DNA of 64,000 bases from Staphylococcus sp. IVB6181 (lineage in GTDB: Bacteria > Bacillota > Bacilli > Staphylococcales > Staphylococcaceae): assembly GCF_025561445.1 (NCBI RefSeq), contig NZ_CP095096.1, positions 351,822 to 415,821 of the forward strand, given 5' to 3'. How positions within the stretch are numbered: the stretch's first letter is position 1; every line of letters begins with the position of its first letter. The notes beneath the pieces are model-generated. The model was not told the DNA's origin. It was given only the letters and a program-made list of their open reading frames with translations, and did no database searches. Position numbers and translations under genes: made by a program. Shown here one piece after another: positions 40,955-51,061 of the stretch.

Positions 40955-43900
40955 AAAGTAGATCCAAAAACTGGTGCACTGCAAAATCCAGTCACTACAA
41001 CGACAACATCACCCGCAACAACACAAGTGATTGAAAAAGGCACAATTCAAATTGCGACAACGGATATTGCATATGACACGGTTTACAGAGAAAATCCAGA
41101 TTTACCAGTCGGTACGCAAAACGAAATTCAAGCAGGTATTGTCGGAACAACACAAACAACAACGACATATCAAGTGAATGCAGGTACCGGCGCATTAGAG
41201 AATTCGACATCTGAAACAACAGTCTTGCAGAGTGCGCAAACAAGAATTATCGAAGTAGGTGTCGGTACGACAACAACTACAACAAATGAAATTCCGCCTA
41301 GCACGAATTATGTCGCAAATCCAAATACTGACCCAGGCGCTGGCGACCACACAGTATTAACACCAGGTGTGGCAGGCGAATCAACAACAACGAAAGTACC
41401 AGGTCAAGATCCGGTTACTGAAGTCACTACACCTGCAGTAGATGAAGTGATTGGTGTCGATAATGTAGATACACAAACAACGACACAGCCTTATGACACA
41501 ATTGTGCGCTATAATCCGGATTTACCAGTCGGTACAGTGAATCAAGTAGTTCAAGAAGGACAAAACGGTACAACGACTATCACGACAACGTATGAAGTTG
41601 ATGCAACAACAGGTACACTGTACAATCCGCAGACAACTGAAAGTACAACAGCGCCAGTGAATCGTATTATTGAATACGGTCCGGTTGAAGGTACTGTAGT
41701 TTACCAGCCGGATACTAGCCTGCCGTATGGCGAAACTGAAACAATTCCAGGTACACCAGGCGACCCGAACGACCCGAATAATCCGCCGACAGAAACAGTA
41801 GTGAAAGTCGGTAATCAGATGACCGAAAGTAGCGTATTGCCGTTTGATACACAATATGTTCCGGTTACTGAAGCGGTCGGTTATGAAAATGTGAAAGTCG
41901 CAGGCCAAGAGGGTACGACAACAACGACAAAAGTTTATGATGTAGATCCGCAAACAGGTGCATTATTGAATCCGATTGTCACAACGAATACGACACCTGC
42001 AGTGACACAAGTCGTTGAAAAAGGTACGACACAAGTCGCTACATCTGATTTACCGTATGAAACAGTTTATGTAGAAAATCCGAACTTGCCTGAAGGTACG
42101 CAAAATGAACTTCAAGCAGGCAGTGTCGGAACAACACAAACAACAACAGTTTATACGTTGAATCAAGATACAGGTGCACTTGAAAATCCAACTTCAACAA
42201 CCGTGACAACACAAGAAGCGAAACAACGTATTATCGAGGTCGGAACAGGTGTCACAGCATCTACGAAAACTCCGATTGCGCCGACAACTTCATATGAAGC
42301 GAATCCAGATGTTACGCAGCCTATCGGCGAACAAACGGTTACAGTACCTGGACAAGCAGGAGAAACAACGACGACGAAAGTACCAGGTCAAGAAGCGGTG
42401 ACAGAAGTGACGCTTCCAGTTGTAAATGAAATCATCGGTGTCAATAACGTTGAACGTTCAGAAACAGAAGTACCGTATGACACAATTATCCGCTACAATC
42501 CGAGCCTGCCTGTCGGCACAACAGATTATGTGGCACAAGAAGGTCAAAACGGTACAGTCACAACGACAACAACGTATGAAGTAGATCCGGAAACAGGCGC
42601 ATTATTGAATCCAACAACACAAACGACAACGATTGATGCGGTGAATCGTATTGTGGAATACGGACCAGTCGCAGGCGGTATTGTTTACCTGCCTGATGCG
42701 ACATTACCAGCAGGTCAAACTACGACAGTTCCCGGACAACCAGGCGATCCGAACGACCCGGATAACTTGCCGACAGATACGATTGTGAAAGTCGGCAATG
42801 TCACAACAGATACTGAACAAGTGCCTTACAGTACAACTTATACAGGTGCTGCACAGCCGACAACGTATACAAATGTAGCAACACCTGGTCAAACAGGTAC
42901 AACTACTACGACAACAACGTATACAGTAAACCCATCAACAGGTGCGTTAAGCAATCCGCAAATCACAACGACAACAACACCGCCTGTGAATGAAGTGGTT
43001 GAAAAAGGTACAATCCAAGTCGCAACAACAGACAACCCTTACAATGTGATTTACCGTGAAAATCCTGACTTGCCTGTCGGTACACAAAATGAAATTCAAC
43101 CAGGTATTGCAGGATTGACAGAAACAACAACGACTTACACAGTGAATCCGCAAACAGGAGAATTAGAACACCCAATCACAACAGATAAAGTCTTAACAGA
43201 AACACAAGACCAAATCATTGAAATCGGTGGCGGCACAACAGCGGCAACAACAACTGAAATTCCTCCTGAGACAACATATGTCGCAAACCCAGATCCGAAT
43301 GCCGGAACAGGAGAGACTAATGTGGTGACACCAGGTGTACCAGGCGTCTCAACTACAACGAAAGAACCTGGCAAAACTGCAGTCACTGAAATCACAACGC
43401 CGGCAGTGAATGAAGTTATCGGTGTCGACAATGTGGATACGACAACACAAACAGTTCCGTATGACACAATTGTCAGATACAACCCTAACCTGCCGGTCGG
43501 TACTACAGATCATGTGGCGCAAGAAGGACAAAACGGCACAATCACTACGACAACAACGTATGAAGTCGACCCAGAAACAGGCGCTTTAAGCAATCCGCAA
43601 TCTGAGACAACAACAGTGAATCCGACACAGCGTATTGTGGAATACGGACCAGTCGCAGGCGGCACAGTGTATCAACCAGATACAAGTCTGCCATATGGCG
43701 AAACTGAAACGATTCCAGGTACACCAGGGGATCCGAATGATCCGAATAATCCGCCGACAGAAACAATTGTGAAAGTGGGCAATATGGCGACTGAATCTGA
43801 ACCGATTGCTTACGACACACAATATGTACCTTCTGACCAAGCTGTCGGTTATGAAAATGTGGTAACGCCAGGACAAGACGGTATATTGACGACAACAACA

Positions 43901-45415
43901 ACGTATGAAGTCGATCCGGTTACGGGTGCTTTAATCAATCCAGATGTCACATCATCTAAAGTACCGCCAGTCACTCAAGTGGTTGAAAAAGGTACAACAC
44001 AAACAACAACGAATGATGTACCTTTCGAAACGATTTACAGAGAAAATCCTGACTTGCCTCAAGGTACGCAAAATGAAATACAAGCAGGTGTGACAGGACA
44101 AACAGAAACAACAACAACGTATACAGTAAATGCTGAAACGGGTATATTAGAAAATCCTGTTTCAAATACAACAACACGCACGCCAGCACAAAACAGAATT
44201 ATCGAAATCGGTGTAGGAACGACATCTACAGTCACAACAGAAATCCCGCCAGAAACAACTTACGAACCGAAACCAGACCTATCACAACCGATTGGTACAC
44301 AAACAGTGACAACACCAGGACAGCCAGGCATTGAAACAACAACGAAAGCACCTGGCAAAGAAGCGGTTACCGAAATCACTACACCGCCAGTTAATGAAGT
44401 TATCGGAATCAATAATGTTGAACAGACAACGACAGCGATTCCATTTGAAACGGAAGTTCGATACAATCCAAACTTGCCTGTCGGCACAGTGAACCATGTT
44501 GCACAAGAAGGGCAAACAGGTACAAGCCAAACAACGACAACGTACGAAGTCGATCCAACTACAGGTGCATTAATCAATCCGACAACAAAAGAAACAATCA
44601 CACAAACACCGGTGAATCGCATTGTAGAATACGGCCCTGTCGCACCTTCTGTAACTTATAAACCGAACCTTGATTTACCAGTAGGCGAAACACAAGTTAT
44701 AGAAGAAGGCACACCAGGCGACCCGAATGATCCGAACAACCTGCCTAAAGACAGAGTTATCAGTGTCGGAACAAAAGTGGTAGTCGTAGAAGATATACCA
44801 TTTGAAACAATCTACAGAGATAATCCGAACTTGCCGGTCGGCACAGAATACGAAGTTCAAATCGGTAAGACAGGTCAAAAACAAACAACAACAGTTTACG
44901 GTGTAGATCCTAAGACTGGAGAACTGATCAATCCGGATACAACATCTATTATCGTGATTGAGAAAACAGACAGAATTATTGAACGCGGTACAGGTGCAGT
45001 ACCTGAACAACCGGAAGAACCGGGTACACCGGAACAACCAGAAGTACCAAGTACACCAGAGCAGCCATCTGCACCAAGTGTGACACCGCCAAGTGAAAGC
45101 GAAGGCACTATCGATACACCTAAAGTACCAACTGAACCTCAAACAACTGAGCAACGGACAGAGGTGCAAGAAGGGCATGTTGAAAAAGAAGGCACACCTT
45201 CAAAAGATGACCGTAAAGTAAAATCTAAGGGTGCAGGCAGTGTAATCGTGAAAGCGAAAGATAAGGTATTGCCTGATACTGGTCAAGATGATGTGAAGAA
45301 AACATTATTCGGAACATTATTTTCAGGACTAGGTGCTTGGTTGTTATTCGGCAAACGCCGCAAGAAAGATAATAAAGACCAGTAAGATAATAGTAGTAAA
45401 ATCGAATAAGTAAGC

Positions 45416-45454
45416 TGAGGCGTCCTTTGTATTCAAAGGGCGTCTTCTTTTTTG
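45416..45454 (+). terminator. Terminator of the third YSIRK gene
   Basis: GAGGCGTCCTTTG pairs with CAAAGGGCGTCTTC around TATT, followed by a T run. Confidence 0.88.
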
Positions 45455-45594
45455 TGATATTGGAAAATGGTGTGCGGTTTTGTTAATTGCATGTAAAGTT
45501 TGTTAAGTGAATATTGATTTTATAATTAGTTTATTAATGTCATGTAATTCTAAATTTAGGATTGTTAAATAATAATTTTGATTACGAATATTGC

Positions 45595-45624
45595 TTGAAT
45601 ACTTTTTAGTTGGTGGATTATACT
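45595..45624 (+). promoter_or_regulatory. Likely promoter of the polysaccharide locus
   Basis: TTGAAT (45595-45600) and TATACT (45619-45624) are 18 bases apart. The leader to the first gene is about 200 bases and contains a 15-codon reading frame at 45680-45727 (MSTNLNKRDRFENSR) of unknown meaning. Nothing else is visible in 45455-45832. Confidence 0.5.
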
Positions 45625-45832
45625 GTTACTAAATTGGAACATAATATCTAATCAGAATATTTGCGGAGTTATTACGAAAATGAGTACAAATCTTAATAAA
45701 AGAGACAGATTTGAAAACAGTCGCTGATATATGTACATAGATATGAAGCACCTCATTGGCAAATGTTCGGAGTATTATTTCTTCTTATTGTTTGCAAGAG
45801 ATAATAGTTAGAGGATAAAGGAGAAGATAGAT

Positions 45833-47038
45833 ATGCAAATACCATTTAGCCCGCCACAAATTTCTGAAGAGGCAATTGAAAGTGTCGTTGAAACATTAAG
45901 AAGCGGATGGATCACAACGGGTCCTAAGACACAAGCATTTGAAGAGGCTTTGACTGACTACATGGGAACATCAGGTACAGTCGCAATGAATTCTGCGACA
46001 GCAGCTTTAGAAGTCACGTTACGTTTGTTAGGCATCGGAGCGGGTGATGAGGTGATTACATCAGCGTATACGTATACAGCTTCAGCATCTATCATTGCGC
46101 ATGTTGGTGCGAAGATTGTATTAGTCGATACGCAAGAAGACTCATTAGAAATGGACTATGAGCAGTTAGCATCTAAAATCACTTCGCGTACAAAAGCCAT
46201 TATTCCTGTAGATATTGCAGGACAATTGTGCGATTATGATAAAATTTTTGAAATTGTACAACGCAAACAAGACTTGTTCAGCACTGAAAATCCTGTACAT
46301 GCTTTATTAAACCGTATTGCGATTATTGATGATGGTGCACATTCATTTGGTGCGAGAAAAGGTACAAGATGCAGCGGCAGTTTTGCGGACTTCACTACGT
46401 TTTCATTCCATGCGGTGAAGAACCTGACAACAGCTGAAGGCGGTGCCGTGACTTGGACGAGAGATTATGAAGCAGATGGCTACAATCTGCCGAAATTGTT
46501 CAAAACATCTATTCTGCACGGCCAAAGCAAAGATGCGTTATCTAAAATGCAAAAAGGCAACTGGGAATATGACATTACTGAACTTGGCTATAAATTTAAT
46601 ATGACAGATATTAATGCGGCAATCGGATTAGATCAGCTGAGCAAATACGAGGATAATTTATCCCGCCGTAAAGAAATCGTACGTTTGTATGAAGCGCATT
46701 TGAATCCTGAATTTATTCAGACATTAAAGCATTTTGATAATGATAAAGAGTCCAGCTGCCACCTTTATATCACTTGGATAAAAGGCGCAACTGAAGCACA
46801 GCGCAACGATATTATTCAGCGTTTGGCAGAGCAAGGCATCGCAACGAATGTACACTACAAACCTTTACCGATGTTTTCAGTGTACCAAGCCTACGGCTTC
46901 AATATTGAAGACTATCCGAATGCTTATGCGCACTATGTTAACGAATTGACGCTGCCATTATATCCGCAGCTGACAGATGAACAAGTAGAATTTATCGTTC
47001 AGCAAGTCAATGAAGCAGTCGGCGGGGTATTAGTATGA
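45833..47038 (+). CDS. DegT/DnrJ/EryC1/StrS-family sugar aminotransferase
   Basis: The protein has 401 residues from ATG 45833 behind AAAGGAG. It is a PLP-dependent enzyme of the class that transaminates nucleotide-linked keto sugars. Visible marks: an N-terminal IPFSPPQIS and GWITTGPKTQAFEEAL, the MNSATAALEVTLRLLGIG cofactor phosphate region (~50), DIAGQLCDYD (~140), DDGAHSFGA (~170) and the PLP lysine in FSFHAVKNLTTAEGGAV (~197). It opens a seven-gene locus and overlaps the ATP-grasp gene by four bases (ATGA). The needed 4,6-dehydratase is not in this window. Product is probably a UDP-amino sugar; which one is not decidable here. Confidence 0.87.
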   Translation: MQIPFSPPQISEEAIESVVETLRSGWITTGPKTQAFEEALTDYMGTSGTVAMNSATAALEVTLRLLGIGAGDEVITSAYTYTASASIIAHVGAKIVLVDTQEDSLEMDYEQLASKITSRTKAIIPVDIAGQLCDYDKIFEIVQRKQDLFSTENPVHALLNRIAIIDDGAHSFGARKGTRCSGSFADFTTFSFHAVKNLTTAEGGAVTWTRDYEADGYNLPKLFKTSILHGQSKDALSKMQKGNWEYDITELGYKFNMTDINAAIGLDQLSKYEDNLSRRKEIVRLYEAHLNPEFIQTLKHFDNDKESSCHLYITWIKGATEAQRNDIIQRLAEQGIATNVHYKPLPMFSVYQAYGFNIEDYPNAYAHYVNELTLPLYPQLTDEQVEFIVQQVNEAVGGVLV

Positions 47039-48144
47039 AGAAGGTCTTAATTTTAGGTGTGGCACCTGTACAAGCAGAAGCGATTGAAAAGCTGAATGAC
47101 TTAGGTTATGAAACACATGCGATTGCGATGAAGAAAGATGGTCCAGGTGCAGATCAAGCGGATTACTTCAGCGAAATTAATATCATTGATCAGCCAGCAG
47201 TCAAAGCGTATATCACTGAACATGGTATCGATGCAGTATATTCTGTCGGTTCTGATTTAGCAATGCCTGTCGCTAATCAATTATCTGAAGCATTGGATTT
47301 ACCGCATTTTGTAAGCTATGAAACAGCTTATGCTTGTAATCATAAAGATGAAATGCGTGCGCAGACAAAGGGGATCAAAGGGTCTGTACCTTTTGAAATT
47401 ACTACAGATCCAAAGCATCAAACACAAATAGACTATCCCGTGTTCGTCAAACCGACAGATGGTCAAGGCCAACGCGGTATCACGCTTGTTGAACAGCCAT
47501 CAGATTTACCGGATGCGATTCAATTTGCGGTGGAGCATTCAAGAGAAGGTGCGGCAATTATCGAACGTTATATTGATGGGTATGAAATTTCCGTCAATGG
47601 TTATGTTGTTAATGGGAAGCTGGAATTTACATTAGTATCTATGCGCGAAACTTGGCCTAAGCATCCAGGATTGATTCATAAGCATATTATTGATCCGGAT
47701 TATGATTATCCGCTGGATTCCATTCAACAAGCTATCCAAGCACATCTTGAAACTTTGAAGATAGATAATGGACCCGTCTATGCGCAAGTGAAAGTCATGG
47801 ATGATGAAGCATTTATTATTGAAATCACACCGCGCTTTGATGGTTGCCATATGCATAAATTAATTCAATACTATAATCAAGACGAATTGCTGGAAAAGAC
47901 ATTCAAACATTTGCTGGATGGAGAGACACCAGAATTCATAACGCCGTATACGGTACAGCCGATTGTGCTGGAATTCATGTGCGAAACGCCGAATCAAGCG
48001 ATTGATTACGACCAATTCACTACACCGGATGGGACATTAGAAAGTTATCGCTATTATCATCAAGGCGACCACATCCGCCCGGTCAATGGCGTCTATGACA
48101 AGGTAGGTTTTTATATCTATCCTCTTAAAAAGGAGGACAATTAA
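47035..48144 (+). CDS. ATP-grasp ligase in the polysaccharide locus
   Basis: The protein has 369 residues and its ATG overlaps the previous stop. The N-terminal pre-ATP-grasp fold starts KKVLILGVAPVQAEAIEKL, like the CarB/PurK group. The ATP-grasp part has VFVKPTDGQGQRGI (~140), AAIIERYIDGYEISVNGYV (~178-196) and the metal-binding EITPRFDGCH (~262). Such enzymes join a carboxylic acid to an amine with ATP through an acyl phosphate. Placed directly after a sugar aminotransferase, it may acylate the new amino group, for example with an amino acid, where most loci use an acetyltransferase. That role is inference. It abuts the next gene (TAAATG). Confidence 0.82.
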   Translation: MKKVLILGVAPVQAEAIEKLNDLGYETHAIAMKKDGPGADQADYFSEINIIDQPAVKAYITEHGIDAVYSVGSDLAMPVANQLSEALDLPHFVSYETAYACNHKDEMRAQTKGIKGSVPFEITTDPKHQTQIDYPVFVKPTDGQGQRGITLVEQPSDLPDAIQFAVEHSREGAAIIERYIDGYEISVNGYVVNGKLEFTLVSMRETWPKHPGLIHKHIIDPDYDYPLDSIQQAIQAHLETLKIDNGPVYAQVKVMDDEAFIIEITPRFDGCHMHKLIQYYNQDELLEKTFKHLLDGETPEFITPYTVQPIVLEFMCETPNQAIDYDQFTTPDGTLESYRYYHQGDHIRPVNGVYDKVGFYIYPLKKEDN

Positions 48145-49047
48145 ATGGCATTCAGAATTACAGGCGGGACAGGTTTATTAGGCAGATACTTCACAACATT
48201 GCTTGAAGAAAAAGGCGAAGACTATACAGTATTGTCTCGCCAAGGCAATGATGATGCACAGCGTATTCAAACAGATTATACAAAAGGTTCGCTTGAAATG
48301 GTCTTTCAAGAAGGCGATGTCATTGTACATTTAGCCGGAAACAGAGGTCCGACCGCTGAAATCAGCACGTATACATCCGAACTTCAAATGGCGCAGAATA
48401 TTTTTGAAGCCGCAATAGCTAAAAAGTGCCGGCACGTTATTGTCGCATCTTCGATTTCAGTGTACGCAGATGAAACAACACTGCCGTGGAAAGAGTCAGA
48501 TGCGAAACAAGATGTGCCTAAATCATTGTACGGTTTAAACAAGGGGTATGTTGAGGCACTTGCGGCGTACTATAGAGAACGTAAGCAGCTCAATACGACT
48601 TGCCTGCGCTTCTCGCATTTATTCGGTGCGAATGAAAAGAATAATTATATGATCAATTATTTTATGCGCTTGGCTTGTTTAGGCAAACCATTGACAGTGA
48701 TGGGAGAAAGTACAGTGCCGCGTGAATTCTTATATGCAAAAGATGCTGCACAAGCCATTTGGCAAACTGCAGTACAACCGCCGTCATCCTTAGTCCTTAA
48801 TGTCAAAGGCAGCGAAGCTTTAACCAACTTAGAAGCAGCCCAGCAGATTAATGAAGCCTTTCATAATCAAGCCGGCATAGAACGTAAAGATGAAGATGTG
48901 CCTGATTTCTTTACACCGTCTTATATGGATGGGACAAAAGCACAGGCTGAAATCAGCTTTGTGCCGCAATATAGTTTCTTACAGGCGCAGCAAGAAATTT
49001 ATCAAGAAATGGAGCGACTAAGCGATGAGTTACCAGAAAAATATTAA
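48145..49047 (+). CDS. NAD-dependent sugar epimerase/reductase (extended SDR)
   Basis: The protein has 300 residues from the ATG directly after the previous stop. The Rossmann motif TGGTGLLGRYF lies at the N-terminus, DVIVHLAGNRGP near residue 55, a serine-rich ASSISVY near 100, and the catalytic YGLNK (Tyr-x-x-x-Lys) near 130. The RFSHLFG and VPREFLYAKDAAQAI segments bind the sugar. It belongs with UDP-glucose 4-epimerase-like and dTDP-sugar 4-ketoreductase enzymes and probably shapes the first sugar of the polymer. Its end overlaps the sugar phosphotransferase gene by 23 bases, supporting tight coexpression. Confidence 0.85.
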   Translation: MAFRITGGTGLLGRYFTTLLEEKGEDYTVLSRQGNDDAQRIQTDYTKGSLEMVFQEGDVIVHLAGNRGPTAEISTYTSELQMAQNIFEAAIAKKCRHVIVASSISVYADETTLPWKESDAKQDVPKSLYGLNKGYVEALAAYYRERKQLNTTCLRFSHLFGANEKNNYMINYFMRLACLGKPLTVMGESTVPREFLYAKDAAQAIWQTAVQPPSSLVLNVKGSEALTNLEAAQQINEAFHNQAGIERKDEDVPDFFTPSYMDGTKAQAEISFVPQYSFLQAQQEIYQEMERLSDELPEKY

Positions 49048-49615
49048 AAGAATCCTGGATGTAGCTTTGTTTATTGCGTTATTGCCGATACTGATTGTTG
49101 TCGCATTGCCTGTCAGTCTTGCGATTAAGAAAGAAGATAAAGGCAGTATTTTATATAACGGGCAACGCCTGGGTGTAGGGATGCTGCCGTTTAAGATGCA
49201 TAAATTCAGAACGATGAAAGAAAATGCTGAAGATATCAGAAACGCAGACGGCAGTACGTTCAACAGCGACCAAGATCCGCGTGTCACAAAGATTGGACAA
49301 TTCTTGCGTAAATCAAGTATTGATGAATTACCGCAATTATTGAATGTGTTAAAAGGCGACATGAGCTTTGTCGGTCCGCGTCCAAGTCCGTTAGGCAATG
49401 AACACCGCTACCCGGATTACTATAAGACAAAGTTTCATGTGAAACCCGGTATTACTGGCTTAACACAAGCGTTACTGCGCAATAGTGCATCAATGGAAGA
49501 ACGCATGCGTTTAGATGCTTTTTATGCTGCGAATGTAAGCTTTACAATGGATGCGTTTGTGATTTATAAGACGATTTCAACTGTGCTGCTTCAAAAGAAT
49601 ATTAATCAGAAGTAA
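49025..49615 (+). CDS. Undecaprenyl-phosphate sugar phosphotransferase (small PglC-like type)
   Basis: The protein has 196 residues. It transfers a sugar phosphate from a UDP-sugar to undecaprenyl phosphate, the first membrane step of polymer synthesis. One N-terminal hydrophobic segment (ILDVALFIALLPILIVVALP) anchors it. The conserved KMHKFRTM (~57), the catalytic Asp-Glu of SSIDELPQLLNVLKGDMS (~98), VGPRPSP (~118) and KPGITGL (~140) follow. It is the minimal monotopic form without the large membrane domain of WbaP-type proteins. It starts inside the preceding gene and is 16 bases from the next. Confidence 0.92.
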   Translation: MSYQKNIKRILDVALFIALLPILIVVALPVSLAIKKEDKGSILYNGQRLGVGMLPFKMHKFRTMKENAEDIRNADGSTFNSDQDPRVTKIGQFLRKSSIDELPQLLNVLKGDMSFVGPRPSPLGNEHRYPDYYKTKFHVKPGITGLTQALLRNSASMEERMRLDAFYAANVSFTMDAFVIYKTISTVLLQKNINQK

Positions 49616-49631
49616 GAAAGGAATAGAACCC

Positions 49632-50888
49632 ATGCGAAAAGAATTGATTCTGTTAACCAATTACTTCCCGTATTATAAAGGCGAGGAGTATTTAGAAGAA
49701 GAAATAGATTATCTTGCTGAAGCATTTGATCATATCATTATTATTCCCACAATGGTCAGCCCTAAGATGAAGTTAACACGCGAAGTGCCGGATGAGGCAA
49801 CGGTATTAGATTTGCCTTTTCCGCAAGGTTTAAAAGATAAAGCGGTCAATTTTTTCAAAACAGCACCGAATATTCTGCTGAAACATCATCGTGTGTTAGG
49901 CATCGGTGAAAATGCTGGGTCTTTAAATCCCTATAAGTGGATGTACAATCTTTATTTCGAAGCGAGAACAGATGCTATCTATCAAGATTTAGTACGTTCG
50001 CATCTGCTGCCTGAAAATAACGGCACTACGCAATTGTATATTTATAGTTACTGGTTTTATATTACAGCCAATTTAGGTGCGAAGCTGAAACATGATTATT
50101 ACGGCGATGCATCGATTCCGTTTATTTCCAGAGGCCACGGCTATGATGTTAATGATTATATTAAACCTTTCAGCTTCTTGCCGATGCGCCAAAGCATGCT
50201 GGCACGTGTCGATGCACTCTTTCCTGTTTCAGATACGAGCACACGCTACTTGAGAGAAAAGTTTCCGAAGTATGCGGATAAAGTCGAAACAAGACGGTTA
50301 GGAGTCGGAGAAGGGGACTTCCAAGTCTCAGAACGCAAGCCTAACTTGTTTGTCAGCTGTTCCACAATCCGCAAACTGAAACGCTTAGATGTCATTATCG
50401 ATGCACTCGCACAATTAAGCGAAAAAGGTTATGACTTTAAGTGGGTACATATCGGAGACGGCCCTGATGCTGAAAAGATTGCGGAACTGGCAAAGGAAAA
50501 ATTAAAGCCCGAACAATATGAATTGATTGGGCGCTTACCAAACGTTGAAGTCAGAAAATGGTATCATGACCATAACCCGACACTGTTCTTGAACACGTCT
50601 GAATCTGAAGGTGTGCCGGTGTCTGTAATGGAAGCGATGGCGAATGCGATTCCTGTCGTTGCGTCAGATGTAGGCGGTACGTCAGAAATTGTAAAACCTG
50701 AACAAAATGGTTTGCTGATCAGCGACGCTTTAAATCCAGATGATGCAGCTGAAGCAATTGAATATTTCATCAACCTTTCAGATGAAGCATATTACAATTA
50801 TGCACAAGGTGCGTATCAATCATGGCAGACACTCAGTGATTCTGAAACATTATATACAGCGTTTGCACATGCATTGGCACAAAGGTAA
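49632..50888 (+). CDS. GT4-family glycosyltransferase
   Basis: The protein has 418 residues from ATG 49632 behind AAAGGA. The N-terminal half starts ELILLTNYFPYYKGEEYLEEE and contains the acceptor-side ISRGHGYDVND (~180). The C-terminal GT-B half has CSTIRKLKRLDVIIDAL (~245), HIGDGPDAEKI (~275), LIGRLPNVEVRKWY (~300) and the donor motif ESEGVPVSVMEAMANAIPVV (~325-345). It probably adds the second sugar to the undecaprenyl-linked primer in the cytoplasm. Only one glycosyltransferase is present in the locus, so the repeat unit may be very short. Donor and linkage are unknown. Confidence 0.88.
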   Translation: MRKELILLTNYFPYYKGEEYLEEEIDYLAEAFDHIIIIPTMVSPKMKLTREVPDEATVLDLPFPQGLKDKAVNFFKTAPNILLKHHRVLGIGENAGSLNPYKWMYNLYFEARTDAIYQDLVRSHLLPENNGTTQLYIYSYWFYITANLGAKLKHDYYGDASIPFISRGHGYDVNDYIKPFSFLPMRQSMLARVDALFPVSDTSTRYLREKFPKYADKVETRRLGVGEGDFQVSERKPNLFVSCSTIRKLKRLDVIIDALAQLSEKGYDFKWVHIGDGPDAEKIAELAKEKLKPEQYELIGRLPNVEVRKWYHDHNPTLFLNTSESEGVPVSVMEAMANAIPVVASDVGGTSEIVKPEQNGLLISDALNPDDAAEAIEYFINLSDEAYYNYAQGAYQSWQTLSDSETLYTAFAHALAQR

Positions 50889-51061
50889 CGCGAAAGTACG
50901 GCGATACAGTACTTGGAGAGGCAGGTTGGGATAATTGGTGGAAAGAAGTCTATGCATTTTTGTGAGATGTATCAGAACTACACCTATGACACAACGAGAG
51001 ACAAGACTTTAATGAGGTAATCAATCACAAATAAGTAATGAATGAGTGAGTAGGTGGAAGT

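Larger units (their letters stand above)
36087..44990 (+). repeat. Higher-order tandem repeat, period 984 bp (328 codons)
   Basis: Copies of the EYGP junction start near 36687, 37671, 38438, 40685, 41669, 42653, 43637 and 44624. Most neighbours are 984 bp apart (the last 987). Each period holds five modules: e (VAYDTIY.ENPDLP), a (IAPTTSY.PNPD), b (RYNPNLPVGT), c (AGGTVYQPD.SLP) and d (YVGV.QPTTYTNV). The interval to 38438 is 767 bp (one module lost) and that to 40685 is 2247 bp (extra modules). Confidence 0.85.
35562..45385 (+). pseudogene. Giant YSIRK/LPDTG surface protein of G5-like repeats, broken by two in-frame TAA codons and one frameshift
   Basis: From ATG 35562 (behind GAGGAGG) the frame runs to TAA 36216, continues in frame to a 1-nt deletion at 38002-38005, then in the +2 frame to TAA 40952 and on to the final stop at 45385. 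Repaired, it would encode nearly 3300 residues. Order of parts: YSIRK signal ([16 protein letters not shown], cleaved near AKA); Ser/Thr/Ala/Pro linker to ~170; about nine rounds of a 328-residue super-repeat made of five G5-like modules; a short Pro/Glu spacer; a charged segment; LPDTG at 45269-45283, hydrophobic stretch and GKRRKKDNKDQ. Unlike its paralogue it has no visible beta-helix head, so repeats start almost directly after the linker. Only a 218-residue secreted peptide would be made. Confidence 0.87.

Noticed and set aside
30076..45000. Many long antisense open frames within the G5-like repeats
   Set aside because: They arise from the repetitive Thr/Pro/Val codon pattern, have no ribosome sites and repeat with the modules.
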